From Oscillospiraceae bacterium (GTDB lineage: Bacteria > Bacillota > Clostridia > Oscillospirales > Acutalibacteraceae): a stretch of 21,164 nucleotides of DNA. The DNA lies in contig DPVM01000013.1 in assembly GCA_003526845.1 (NCBI GenBank), forward strand, positions 1 to 21,164. Direction: 5' to 3'. The position numbers and the translations under genes are program-made. The notes below the pieces were generated by a model that was not told the DNA's origin, ran no database searches, and saw nothing but the letters and a program-made list of their open reading frames with translations. This document shows, one piece after another, positions 1 through 6,901 of this stretch; position 1 is the first letter of the stretch; the number at the start of each line of letters is the position of its first letter.

Positions 1-127
1 AGCGTTAGTCTTTGTAGAGTTTGAGTAACTCCGCTGACTCGATAAATGCCCTATTTACAAGGCTTTCGGGAGTTTTGCAAGTCCAAATGGCAACATTTTG
101 GCAACAATATAATATTCACATAAAGCT

Positions 128-168
128 AAGAGCTATCAGACATCAAGTCCGATAGCTCTTTTTGTTTT
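128..168 (+). terminator. Intrinsic terminator hairpin at left edge of island
   Basis: A perfect 10-bp stem (AAGAGCTATC at 128-137 with GATAGCTCTT at 151-160) encloses a 13-nt loop and is followed by a T-rich run. It would end transcription entering from the left, where a short reading frame stops at about position 28. The stem and loop recur in diverged form at 3858-3920. Confidence 0.75.
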
Positions 169-189
169 ATGATTATTCTATATCTTTGA

Positions 190-435
190 TTGTTTTATGT
201 TCTTCATTTTTGCAAACAACCGAGTGTTATGGCAGAACTAAAATCAAAACGTGATGATTTTACAAAAACTTTGTCTTTGCTACGAAAAGAAGTTAAAGTT
301 GCGACAAACATTTTGGAGGACAACGATGAAATCAAACACAATATGAAAGCTGAAAAAGCAATGCAACAAAAACGCTTTATTACAAGGCAAAAACAAGACA
401 TAGGCACGATGACCTATGCAGATAAGGAGAATTTT
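190..435 (+). pseudogene. Probable C-terminal remnant of a MobA/MobL-type relaxase, reading into tnpV
   Basis: An open frame with no convincing ribosome-binding site runs without a stop into the tnpV frame. The most protein-like part starts at the internal ATG at 229. It is charged and predicted helical (AELKSKRDDFTKTLSLLRKE) and resembles the coiled-coil tails I recall from mobilisation relaxases of Firmicute elements, which often sit next to tnpV. The catalytic HUH or tyrosine part is absent. I infer a deletion scar that removed most of a relaxase. It could instead be an N-terminal extension of the TnpV protein, but the strong Shine-Dalgarno at 424-429 argues that TnpV starts later. Confidence 0.35.
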
Positions 436-810
436 ATGAAAAAGTATATTACCGACAAAAACACGGGAATTAGCTATACACTTGTAGGTGATGTGTATAT
501 TCCAAATCTTGTATCAACCGATACAAATTATGAAATAGGCTATTGGGGCAGAAAACATAAGGAGTATATTAAACAATATAAACCGGCGTTTTATACAACC
601 CTGCTTACTCAATGTAAACTAAATTCATACTTGCACGATGTTGATGTCAGAGCAACAGAAATGTATGATACACTAATTAAGCAATTAGCAAAACAAGAAG
701 ATGTTACAGAAAAACTCAAATCAACCGATATGATGTTGTGGGTTCGAAAGATGAACAATATTCGTAATAGGATAACGGAGATTGTAAATAAAGAAATAAT
801 TTATATTTAG
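436..810 (+). CDS. tnpV: TnpV family transposon-encoded protein
   Basis: This 124-aa protein matches the TnpV family, small proteins of unknown biochemical role found in integrative and mobilisable elements of Firmicutes. Family-like segments are visible: ISYTLVGDVYIPNL near the N-terminus, IGYWGRKHKEYIKQY in the middle, LLTQCKLNSYLHDVD, and the C-terminal block WVRKMNNIRNRITEIVNKEIIY. The ATG at 436 is chosen because AAGGAG lies at 424-429 with a 6-nt spacer and because the product then has normal family length. The frame upstream stays open into a probable relaxase remnant. The gene marks the left part of the window as derived from a mobile element; no intact integrase or relaxase accompanies it. 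Confidence 0.85.
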   Translation: MKKYITDKNTGISYTLVGDVYIPNLVSTDTNYEIGYWGRKHKEYIKQYKPAFYTTLLTQCKLNSYLHDVDVRATEMYDTLIKQLAKQEDVTEKLKSTDMMLWVRKMNNIRNRITEIVNKEIIYI

Positions 811-813
811 ACG

Positions 814-844
814 AAAATGGCAGGTTGTTTCCTGCCATTTTTTA
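814..844 (+). terminator. Intrinsic terminator after tnpV
   Basis: An 11-bp perfect stem (AAAATGGCAGG at 814-824, CCTGCCATTTT at 831-841) with a 6-nt loop is followed by further Ts. It lies 3 bases after the tnpV stop and separates it from the AbiE promoter. Confidence 0.85.
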
Positions 845-862
845 TGTAATAAAAAATTATTA

Positions 863-891
863 TTGACAATTATTATTTTTAATGATAAAAT
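863..891 (+). promoter_or_regulatory. Sigma-A-type promoter of abiEi
   Basis: TTGACA at 863-868 (perfect -35) is followed by a 17-nt spacer and TAAAAT at 886-891 (5 of 6 at -10). It drives the AbiE unit that starts at 941. Confidence 0.8.
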
Positions 892-896
892 ATTTT

Positions 897-926
897 CGAT
901 ACACAAATATAAAATTTTGTGTACCG
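897..926 (+). promoter_or_regulatory. Operator-like inverted repeat over the abiEi transcription start
   Basis: CGATACACAAA (897-907) and TTTGTGTACCG (916-926) form an 11-bp inverted repeat with one mismatch and an 8-nt centre, placed just after the -10 box. Characterised AbiEi antitoxins repress their own promoter by binding inverted repeats, so this is the natural candidate operator. A hairpin in the 5' leader is the alternative. Confidence 0.6.
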
Positions 927-940
927 AAAGTTGGTGAGTA

Positions 941-1540
941 ATGAATAAAACGGAAAAATTAAAAACTATATTTCAAAATAACAAAATCGTAAAAACTTGT
1001 GATATAAAAAAGTTGAATTTCAGTAATGATGAAATTGCAAAGCTTTGCAATGACGGTGTTATAACCAGAATAAAACACGGTTATTATTCACTTAGTAATG
1101 AATTTGTTTCGGATGAGCAGGTTATATCAACTTTGCTTCCCGATGTCATTCTGTGTCTTGAAACTGCACTTTTTTATCACGGCTATAGTGATTATGCACC
1201 GAGAGTGTGGAATGTTGCTGTGCCTCGTACATTTTCAAGGACAAAATTAAATTTTGATTCATTGTTCATAAAACCAAAGTTTATTCAAAATGAGTTTTTT
1301 GAAATCGGTAAAACAAAAATGCAAATTAACGGTTTTGAACTTAATATTTATGATAAAGAACGCACAATTTGTGATTGCTTTAAATATAAAAACCAAATTG
1401 ACAGTGAAATTTTTAATAAGGCGATTAACGCCTATATTGCCGATAACAATAAAAATCTAGCCAATCTTTCTGCTTACTCGAAACAAATGCGTGTTTATAA
1501 AAAGGTTGCAGAGATAATGGAGGTGCTGTTGAATGGCTGA
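941..1540 (+). CDS. abiEi: AbiEi-type antitoxin (type IV toxin-antitoxin)
   Basis: The 199-aa product looks like the antitoxin and autorepressor of an AbiE system, in which AbiEii is a nucleotidyltransferase toxin. The N-terminal ~60 residues form a winged-helix-like segment (IAKLCNDGVITRIKHGYYSL). The rest carries the family blocks LETALFYHGYSDYAPRVWNVAVPRT and IYDKERTICDCFKYK. Length is normal for the family. It has its own promoter and a palindromic operator candidate directly upstream. The stop overlaps the ATG of the abiEii remnant (AATGGCTGA), the coupling expected of the pair. The toxin is truncated, so this is now an orphan antitoxin. A repressor role is inferred from the family. Confidence 0.88.
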   Translation: MNKTEKLKTIFQNNKIVKTCDIKKLNFSNDEIAKLCNDGVITRIKHGYYSLSNEFVSDEQVISTLLPDVILCLETALFYHGYSDYAPRVWNVAVPRTFSRTKLNFDSLFIKPKFIQNEFFEIGKTKMQINGFELNIYDKERTICDCFKYKNQIDSEIFNKAINAYIADNNKNLANLSAYSKQMRVYKKVAEIMEVLLNG

Positions 1541-1637
1541 CAGAGCCGCATCGGTATTAACAAAATTGAAAAATAAGGCAAAAGAAAGTTATAAAATAAA
1601 AACAACTAAATTACAGGTGCATTATAAGGAGTGTTAA
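1533..1637 (+). pseudogene. abiEii: Truncated AbiEii toxin, 34 codons left
   Basis: The ATG at 1533 overlaps the abiEi stop and has GGAGGTG at 1519-1525. The first 19 residues, MADRAASVLTKLKNKAKES, are the typical AbiEii N-terminus. After that the sequence no longer resembles the family and stops at 1635-1637. AbiEii toxins are roughly 250-300 aa with a nucleotidyltransferase core (GSxxxD), none of which is present here or downstream. The downstream DNA is AT-rich non-coding sequence, so this is a deletion or replacement, not a simple frameshift. The toxin is almost certainly dead. Confidence 0.85.
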
Positions 1638-1685
1638 TGATTTTATTAATTAAATTATTAACACAAATGGTACACTATTTAATTT

Positions 1686-1716
1686 GAAGTCTTTAATAAG
1701 TGAAGTCTTTAATAAG
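1686..1716 (+). repeat. Tandem 15-bp direct repeat
   Basis: GAAGTCTTTAATAAG occurs at 1686-1700 and again at 1702-1716, separated by one T. It lies in the AT-rich gap between the abiEii remnant and the ATPase gene. Function unknown; possibly a junction scar or a protein-binding site. Confidence 0.8.
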
Positions 1717-1833
1717 CTTTTAATAAATTTTTCTGATGATATTAAATCACTGATAGCAAGTATATTTATATGAAAATAATGACATTACAAAATACTAATC
1801 AAAACTTTTTGTTTAAATAAAGGTGATTTTAAA

Positions 1834-1863
1834 ATGTATATATTTAGATTGAGTTTTTATTAG
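1834..1863 (+). other. Possible 9-residue leader peptide
   Basis: ATG at 1834 reads MYIFRLSFY then TAG at 1861. It is preceded by AAAGGTG at 1819-1825 with good spacing. It ends 34 bases before the ATPase start. It could be a leader peptide or the last scrap of a lost gene; the sequence alone cannot decide. Confidence 0.25.
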
Positions 1864-1897
1864 TGGTTAAACATAGCATTTTGAAGAAGCGAGAAAG

Positions 1898-3619
1898 ATG
1901 AGAAACATTGAAGAATTTATAAAAACGAAAAGGAAAAAATATATGGAAAAAGGAATTATATGCAAAAAAACAGATAAAGGATATTGTTTTATTCGTTCAT
2001 CTACAAATGAAAAAATTTTTGTACATATCAATAATGTGGGAAAAGAGATTTACGACCAGTTGGCAATAGGAAGCAAGGTCCTTTTTGATTATGAGGAAAC
2101 TGATAAAGGTAAAAATGCTACAAATGTGGTGTTAGAGCCTTTAAAAAGTAAACTTGGTAAGGAAATCAATTTTTCGGAAGAACAGATACGAGATATATTT
2201 GGAGATCTTGCCGCTGAAGATGAAAAACGTGAGCGTTTTAGTGCTTATTTTATTAAAACAGATATCTATAAAAAAGTACATAACTTCTTACCTATAAGAA
2301 TACTTGTTGCACATAAAGGTGTTGGTAAATCTGCAGTCTTTAAGATGTCTTATTTAGAAAATATTCAAAATAATGTTCTAAGTATATGGGTTAAGCCGGA
2401 TGACATACTTAATATAGCTACAGATAATGAAACAGATCCGTTACAAATGATTAGACAATGGAAATCAGGTTTGGAAGAAGTTCTGGTAGAAAAAGTGATT
2501 TCAAATTTCGATGTTAGCAATGATAATGAGATTATAAATTTAATTTCTAAAAAAGGATTAAAACTTACTGAACGAATTGGAATGATAGTAAGAAAGGTAC
2601 GAGAGGTGGTTGATATCGAAATAATTAAAAAAGAGATTGCAGAGCAATATATAAAAAATCATAAAATAGTCATATACATTGATGATTTAGATAGAGCATG
2701 GAACGGCTCAAAACAGAATATATACCGCATATCTGCTTTGTTAAATGCTGTTAGAGATATGTGCAATGAATCAAATGAATTATGTTTTAGAATTAGTTTA
2801 AGAAGTGATGTATATTATTTAGTTAGAACAGCAGATGAATCAACAGATAAGATAGATGGAAATGTTTTATGGTTTACATGGACTGAACATGAATTATTGG
2901 CATTATTGGTTAAGAGAGTGCAAACTTATTTTAATAATGATATTTCTGAAAAAGAGCTATTAGATATGGAACAACGGGAAATGTCCGTGTATCTAAATGA
3001 TATTATGGCAGATACATTTGAGGGTGCGGGAAAATGGCACAATCGTCCCATTCGCTATATTCTTCTTTCGCTTATCAGAAGAAGACCACGTGACCTTATC
3101 AATTTATGTACACTAGCTGCACGTAATGCAAATGCAGAAGGCAGAAACTTAATTATCACGCAAGACTGGGAAGATGTTTTTGAACAGTATTCTTCAAATA
3201 GACTTCAGGACACAATAAATGAGCATAAATATGAATTACCAGATATAGAAAGACTATTGTTGGGAATGAAGCCGAGCCATGAGATGAAGAAAACAGAAAA
3301 ACCGTTTGTTTATGACAAAACGCGTTTAGTACGCAAGATAGAAGGAATAAAGCAAAACTGTAAATTTCATTTTGCAAACAACAAAGAATGCACGGCAGAT
3401 GAATTGATTGCTTTTATGTACAAAATCAATTTTTTAAATGCAAGAAAAGATGAAGCCAGTGGATTTATTGACAGAAAATATTTTGAGGATAATAAATATA
3501 TAACATCTAACAGTGTTGATTTTGGATATGATTGGGAAGTTCATCCGGCATTTCGTTGGGCTTTATATCCTGAGTCTAGAGATATTTTTCGATATACAGA
3601 CATTCCTCGGAATTTATGA
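1898..3619 (+). CDS. Cold-shock-domain/P-loop ATPase fusion (Sll1717-like), probable defence ATPase
   Basis: 573 aa. Residues about 16-80 form a cold-shock/OB fold: KGxGxFI-type strand (DKGYCFI), FVHI, then V.F.YEETDKGKNATNVV. This fold binds single-stranded nucleic acid. A P-loop ATPase follows: Walker A AHKGVGKSA at 138-146, Walker B IVIYIDDLDR at 257-266, a sensor-like strand FRISLRSDVYYLV, and RRRPRDLINLC near residue 405. The Walker B and sensor context recalls the Sll1717-type group of KAP/STAND-like ATPases. The C-terminal ~150 residues match no domain I know. The ATG at 1898 has only a weak purine-rich leader; an alternative ATG at 1943 lies exactly at the cold-shock domain start and has AAAAGGAAA upstream. 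The gene stands alone between a broken AbiE unit and a restriction operon and has its own terminator. A role in phage or plasmid defence is inferred from context and fold only. Confidence 0.75.
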   Translation: MRNIEEFIKTKRKKYMEKGIICKKTDKGYCFIRSSTNEKIFVHINNVGKEIYDQLAIGSKVLFDYEETDKGKNATNVVLEPLKSKLGKEINFSEEQIRDIFGDLAAEDEKRERFSAYFIKTDIYKKVHNFLPIRILVAHKGVGKSAVFKMSYLENIQNNVLSIWVKPDDILNIATDNETDPLQMIRQWKSGLEEVLVEKVISNFDVSNDNEIINLISKKGLKLTERIGMIVRKVREVVDIEIIKKEIAEQYIKNHKIVIYIDDLDRAWNGSKQNIYRISALLNAVRDMCNESNELCFRISLRSDVYYLVRTADESTDKIDGNVLWFTWTEHELLALLVKRVQTYFNNDISEKELLDMEQREMSVYLNDIMADTFEGAGKWHNRPIRYILLSLIRRRPRDLINLCTLAARNANAEGRNLIITQDWEDVFEQYSSNRLQDTINEHKYELPDIERLLLGMKPSHEMKKTEKPFVYDKTRLVRKIEGIKQNCKFHFANNKECTADELIAFMYKINFLNARKDEASGFIDRKYFEDNKYITSNSVDFGYDWEVHPAFRWALYPESRDIFRYTDIPRNL

Positions 3620-3637
3620 AATAAGAATATTTAAAAT

Positions 3638-3669
3638 AAAGCAGTCTTGGTAGACTGTTTTATTTTTTA
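3638..3669 (+). terminator. Intrinsic terminator after the ATPase gene
   Basis: AAAGCAGTCT (3638-3647) pairs with AGACTGTTTT (3652-3661) through one G-U, with a 4-nt loop, followed by ATTTTTT. It starts 19 bases after the ATPase stop. Confidence 0.85.
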
Positions 3670-4037
3670 TGCTCTTTAAAAAAGAAAACAATTTTAGTGA
3701 TAATAAAACTGTCGAGATTAATGCAAGACAAAAAACATTGAAAAAGAATATCTCAAAATATAATAGACATTGTTTGGCGACCAATACGGGGATATTGAAA
3801 GTATCGAAAATAATAAAAAAATCGGCATATTCAAAACACAGGTAGAAACAAAATAACATTCAAACAAAAAGAGTTATCAGACATCAAGTGAACAAGTCCT
3901 ATAGCTCTTTTTGTTTGAATATAGTAATTATTAAAAGAACCATTATTTCTTTTAATTGATGCCTTTTTGACTTTGTTTTTAGTATTTGTTGAGTTGGATT
4001 CTTGTATATTATTTCTTTATTTATATTAAATGTGATA
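3670..4037. other. Gene-poor gap with degenerate coding scraps
   Basis: No convincing gene is present. One open frame of 58 codons starts at an ATG (3669) inside the terminator T-run and lacks a ribosome-binding site. In another frame, 3767-3856 reads TLFGDQYGDIESIENNKK and on to a TAA, which looks like the tail of a larger protein; the preceding in-frame codon is a stop. I read this as decayed sequence. The rest is the hairpin at 3858-3920 and AT-rich DNA leading to the promoter of the restriction operon. Confidence 0.5.
3858..3920 (+). terminator. Long hairpin, second copy of the 128-168 element, possibly a bidirectional terminator
   Basis: A 20-bp stem (ATTCAAACAAAAAGAGTTAT at 3858-3877 with its complement at 3901-3920, one G-U pair) encloses a 23-nt loop. 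The inner stem and loop share GAG-Y-TATCAGACATCAAGT and ATAGCTCTTTTTGTTT with the hairpin at 128-168. The loop here holds an extra AAGTGAAC-like duplication. A-runs and T-runs on both sides allow termination in either direction. Confidence 0.65.
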
Positions 4038-4066
4038 TTGCTATTATTCGAGATTTAGAATATAAT
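4038..4066 (+). promoter_or_regulatory. Promoter of the restriction-modification operon
   Basis: TTGCTA at 4038-4043, 17-nt spacer and a perfect TATAAT at 4061-4066. It lies 38 bases before the methyltransferase ATG, which has CAGGAG at 4093-4098. Confidence 0.65.
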
Positions 4067-4104
4067 ATAGTAAATGACACACAGTATAGGAACAGGAGTT
4101 TGTT

Positions 4105-5175
4105 ATGGAATTTATGTCTGCAAGAGAGGCTGCTGATAAATGGGGTATTTCCCAAAGAAGAGTGGCGGTTTTGTGCTCTGAACAAAGAATTAAAGAAGCA
4201 ACTATGGTCGGTAATATGTGGATTATACCTTCTTCAGCAAAAAAGCCCATAGATGCAAGGAGCACACGATATAATCGAACCGAAGGAAAAGCAGTTAAAC
4301 CTTTTTTGAAATGGGCAGGTGGTAAAGGTCAGCTTATTAAAGAAATTGAGCGCTACTATCCTTTTGAAAACGGCAAAATAACCAAATACGCCGAGCCGTT
4401 TGTTGGTGGCGGGGCTGTTTTGTTTGATATACTTAGTAAATATGATTTAGATGAAGTTTATATCAGTGACATTAACGCTGAACTTATCAATACTTATCGA
4501 ATTATTCGTGATGATATTGATGCTTTGATAGAAACGCTTTACACTATGCAAAGCGATTTTATTCCGTTAGATACGGAAAATCGTAAAGTATATTATATGC
4601 AAAAGCGTGAGCGTTTTAATGATTTGAAGGTCAACGGAAATGAAAGCGTCAATATTGAAAAAGCTGCATTGATGGTTTTTCTTAACAAGACTTGTTTCAA
4701 TGGTTTATTCCGTGTAAATAAAAAGGGTTTATTCAATGTTCCTATGGGTTCTTACAAAAATCCTATGATCTGTGATGAAAAAAATCTCAGAGCCGTATCG
4801 GAGAAATTGCAAAAAGTTACTATTGTATGTGGAGATTACAGAGAGTCAGCAGACTTTATTGATGAAAATACCTTTGTTTATTTTGATCCGCCATACAGAC
4901 CTATTACAGACACAGCAAGTTTTACTGCATATACCGAAAATTTGTTTAATGATGATGCACAGATTGAGCTTGCACAATTTGTTGATGACATGAATAAAAA
5001 AGACGCAAAAATTGTAATTAGCAATTCCGATCCGAAGAACTCAAATACAGATGATGACTTCTTTGACAACATCTATTCTGCACATAAAATTAAGCGAGTT
5101 GAAGCAACTCGAATGATTAACTGCAATAGTGAGGCAAGAGGAAAAATTAAGGAATTGCTTATTAGTAATTTTTAA
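4105..5175 (+). CDS. Dam-type DNA adenine methyltransferase (class D12) with N-terminal helix-turn-helix
   Basis: 356 aa. Transfers a methyl group from S-adenosylmethionine to N6 of adenine, very likely in GATC. Residues 1-62 are a MerR/excisionase-like helix-turn-helix (SAREAADKWGISQRRVAVLC, ending in MWIIP). The D12 core follows: PFLKWAGGKGQ at 66-76, motif I EPFVGGGAV at 97-105, the FNVPMGSYK block near 210-218, and motif IV DPPY at 261-264 followed by TASFTAY, the pattern of GATC-specific Dam/DpnM enzymes. Specificity is supported by the DpnII-type nuclease two genes downstream. As first gene of the operon it protects host DNA. The fused helix-turn-helix may add DNA binding or autoregulation; that is inference. 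Confidence 0.93.
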   Translation: MEFMSAREAADKWGISQRRVAVLCSEQRIKEATMVGNMWIIPSSAKKPIDARSTRYNRTEGKAVKPFLKWAGGKGQLIKEIERYYPFENGKITKYAEPFVGGGAVLFDILSKYDLDEVYISDINAELINTYRIIRDDIDALIETLYTMQSDFIPLDTENRKVYYMQKRERFNDLKVNGNESVNIEKAALMVFLNKTCFNGLFRVNKKGLFNVPMGSYKNPMICDEKNLRAVSEKLQKVTIVCGDYRESADFIDENTFVYFDPPYRPITDTASFTAYTENLFNDDAQIELAQFVDDMNKKDAKIVISNSDPKNSNTDDDFFDNIYSAHKIKRVEATRMINCNSEARGKIKELLISNF

Positions 5176-5189
5176 GAGGAGGCTGAAAA

Positions 5190-6032
5190 GTGATATACTT
5201 AGAGCTATCAACATCAGATGAAAAGAATTATATCGAAAGACTTTATAAATCTTTTGCAAGAGGCAGAGATTTTGAACTGTTTTTAAATCATTTTTTGAAG
5301 AAAATTGGCTTTCAAGAGGTTGTAACAACAAAATATGTTGGTGACAATGGAATTGATTTAACTTGTTCCAGACCGGGAATTGACCTTCAGGGAATAGATA
5401 CAATGAATTATTATGTTCAAGCCAAAAGATATAAACCAACTAACAAAGTTCAAGCCAAAGAAATACGAGATTTAAAAGGTTCAACTAAACGTGATAAGCA
5501 AGGAAATGTCTTAAATAATAATTATATCAATGTGTTTATAACAACATCTTCGTTTACCAAAGGTGCTATAAATGAAGCTGAAAGTAATCCTAACATGCCT
5601 ACTATCCTAATTGATGGCAAAACGTTGTTGAATATGTGCATTGATAACGGAGTGGCGTTTTCCTATAAGCCCGTATTTGATGAGGATATGCTAAAAGAAA
5701 TTCTCAAAAAATATTCTCAATCCAATTCAACTGTTACAAACAATTCTGACGATTATCTAGTAGAACGTAATATTACAGCAAACGATATTCGTGCAAGGAT
5801 TCTAATTATCCCACAGATAATTAGAAATTCTATTGACGATAATAATTCTTCTGTAAATGTAGAAATCAACGGACAATTTCAAACTCTAAATCTAGATAAA
5901 TCACATAGATATATTGGTGGCGTTACACAAATTTACAAAGATTGCGGATTGATTAACGATGATAATTCATTTGTCCAAAAGAAATCTAAATGGAAGATTA
6001 AAGATGATAAACTTATTGTTAATATTGAATAG
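5190..6032 (+). CDS. Mrr-like PD-(D/E)XK restriction endonuclease
   Basis: 280 aa with a GTG start chosen for AGGAGG at 5177-5182 (7-nt spacer). The N-terminal ~165 residues are an Mrr-cat-like nuclease: helix with E29 (FELFLNHFLKKIGF), GDNGIDL at 51-57 giving D56, VQAK at 76-79 giving Q77 and K79, then the Mrr hallmark INVFITTSSFTKGAINEAE. These residues form the D...QxK catalytic site of the family. The C-terminal ~95 residues are separate and may recognise DNA; I do not recognise the domain. It sits between the Dam-type methyltransferase and the DpnII-type nuclease, 14 bases after the former. Mrr proteins often cut modified DNA, so the substrate here is uncertain. It may be an additional type II enzyme or a modification-dependent one. 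Confidence 0.85.
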   Translation: MIYLELSTSDEKNYIERLYKSFARGRDFELFLNHFLKKIGFQEVVTTKYVGDNGIDLTCSRPGIDLQGIDTMNYYVQAKRYKPTNKVQAKEIRDLKGSTKRDKQGNVLNNNYINVFITTSSFTKGAINEAESNPNMPTILIDGKTLLNMCIDNGVAFSYKPVFDEDMLKEILKKYSQSNSTVTNNSDDYLVERNITANDIRARILIIPQIIRNSIDDNNSSVNVEINGQFQTLNLDKSHRYIGGVTQIYKDCGLINDDNSFVQKKSKWKIKDDKLIVNIE

Positions 6033-6043
6033 AGGTAAAATAT

Positions 6044-6901
6044 ATGAGAAATTTTAGCGAATGGTTATTAGGATTCCGTGATAGTATTGCAGACTATGGT
6101 TATTATATAGATTTTGAAAAAGTTCACAGAAACGTGAATAATATCAAGGTTGAACTTAATATTTTAAATTCACTTATTGGTTCTAAGAATATTGAAGAAG
6201 ATTTTGAAAAACTTATAGGTAAATATCCGGAAACTTTGAAATGCATACCTTTGCTTTTGGCAGTTAGGTCAAATGAAATATATGCGATTGATGGTGATGG
6301 AGACTATACATATAACTTTAAAAAGCCTAATCTTTCTGTTGAGCAATATAAGGCCTTTATGCGTAAAACAGGTCTTTTTGACTTGATGAAAAATCACATT
6401 GTCAACAACCTTGTAGATTATGCAACTGGTGTTGAAACAGGTCTTGATTCAAACGGACGCAAAAATCGTGGCGGTCATTTAATGGAAAACTTAGTTGAAA
6501 GTTTTATCCAAAAAGCAGGTTTTGTCAAAGATAAGTCATATTTCAAAGAAATGTATATTCATCAGATTACCGATAAATGGGGCATTGACCTTTCAGCCAT
6601 ATCTAATCAAGGAAAAACAGAAAAGCGTTTTGATTTTGTTATTAAGACTCCTAATATGATTTATGGTATCGAAACTAATTTTTACGGTGGCGGCGGAAGT
6701 AAATTAAACGAAACAGCACGCAGTTACAAAACACTTGCTCTCGAAACCGACACAATCGACGGTTTTACTTTTGTTTGGTTTACCGATGGAAAAGGTTGGA
6801 CAAGTGCTCGCCATAATCTTGAAGAAACCTTTGATGTTATGGAACACATTTACAATATTAAGGATATGGAAAATGGCATAATTACAGAGGTTTTTAAATA
6901 A
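6044..6901 (+). CDS. DpnII/MboI-family type II restriction endonuclease (GATC)
   Basis: 285 aa, close to the 288 aa of R.DpnII. Family members cleave unmethylated GATC before the G. Family blocks include GRKNRGGHLMENLVESFI (E148), KRFDFVI (D197), YGIETNFYGGGGSKLNETARSY (E210), and FVWFTDGKGWTSARHNLEETF. D197 and E210 are candidate metal ligands. ATG at 6044 has AGAGGT at 6031-6036, overlapping the stop of the Mrr-like gene region, and the stop overlaps the next gene as TAATG. The Dam-type methyltransferase upstream supplies protection. Nothing suggests truncation. Confidence 0.94.
   Translation: MRNFSEWLLGFRDSIADYGYYIDFEKVHRNVNNIKVELNILNSLIGSKNIEEDFEKLIGKYPETLKCIPLLLAVRSNEIYAIDGDGDYTYNFKKPNLSVEQYKAFMRKTGLFDLMKNHIVNNLVDYATGVETGLDSNGRKNRGGHLMENLVESFIQKAGFVKDKSYFKEMYIHQITDKWGIDLSAISNQGKTEKRFDFVIKTPNMIYGIETNFYGGGGSKLNETARSYKTLALETDTIDGFTFVWFTDGKGWTSARHNLEETFDVMEHIYNIKDMENGIITEVFK

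Noticed and set aside
60..112. Attachment site suggested by the TGGCAACA repeats near the left edge
   Set aside because: The short direct repeat does not match the tRNA-Pro 3' end, and no integrase gene is next to it.
1686..1716. Start of a CRISPR array
   Set aside because: Only two copies of a 15-mer with a one-base gap; no spacers and no cas genes.
3986..4252. 88-codon plus-strand open frame before the methyltransferase
   Set aside because: It overlaps the operon promoter and the methyltransferase start in another frame and has no protein-like features.
5041..5439. 132-codon minus-strand open frame
   Set aside because: It spans the end of one restriction gene and the start of the next on the opposite strand, with low-complexity composition and no start signal.
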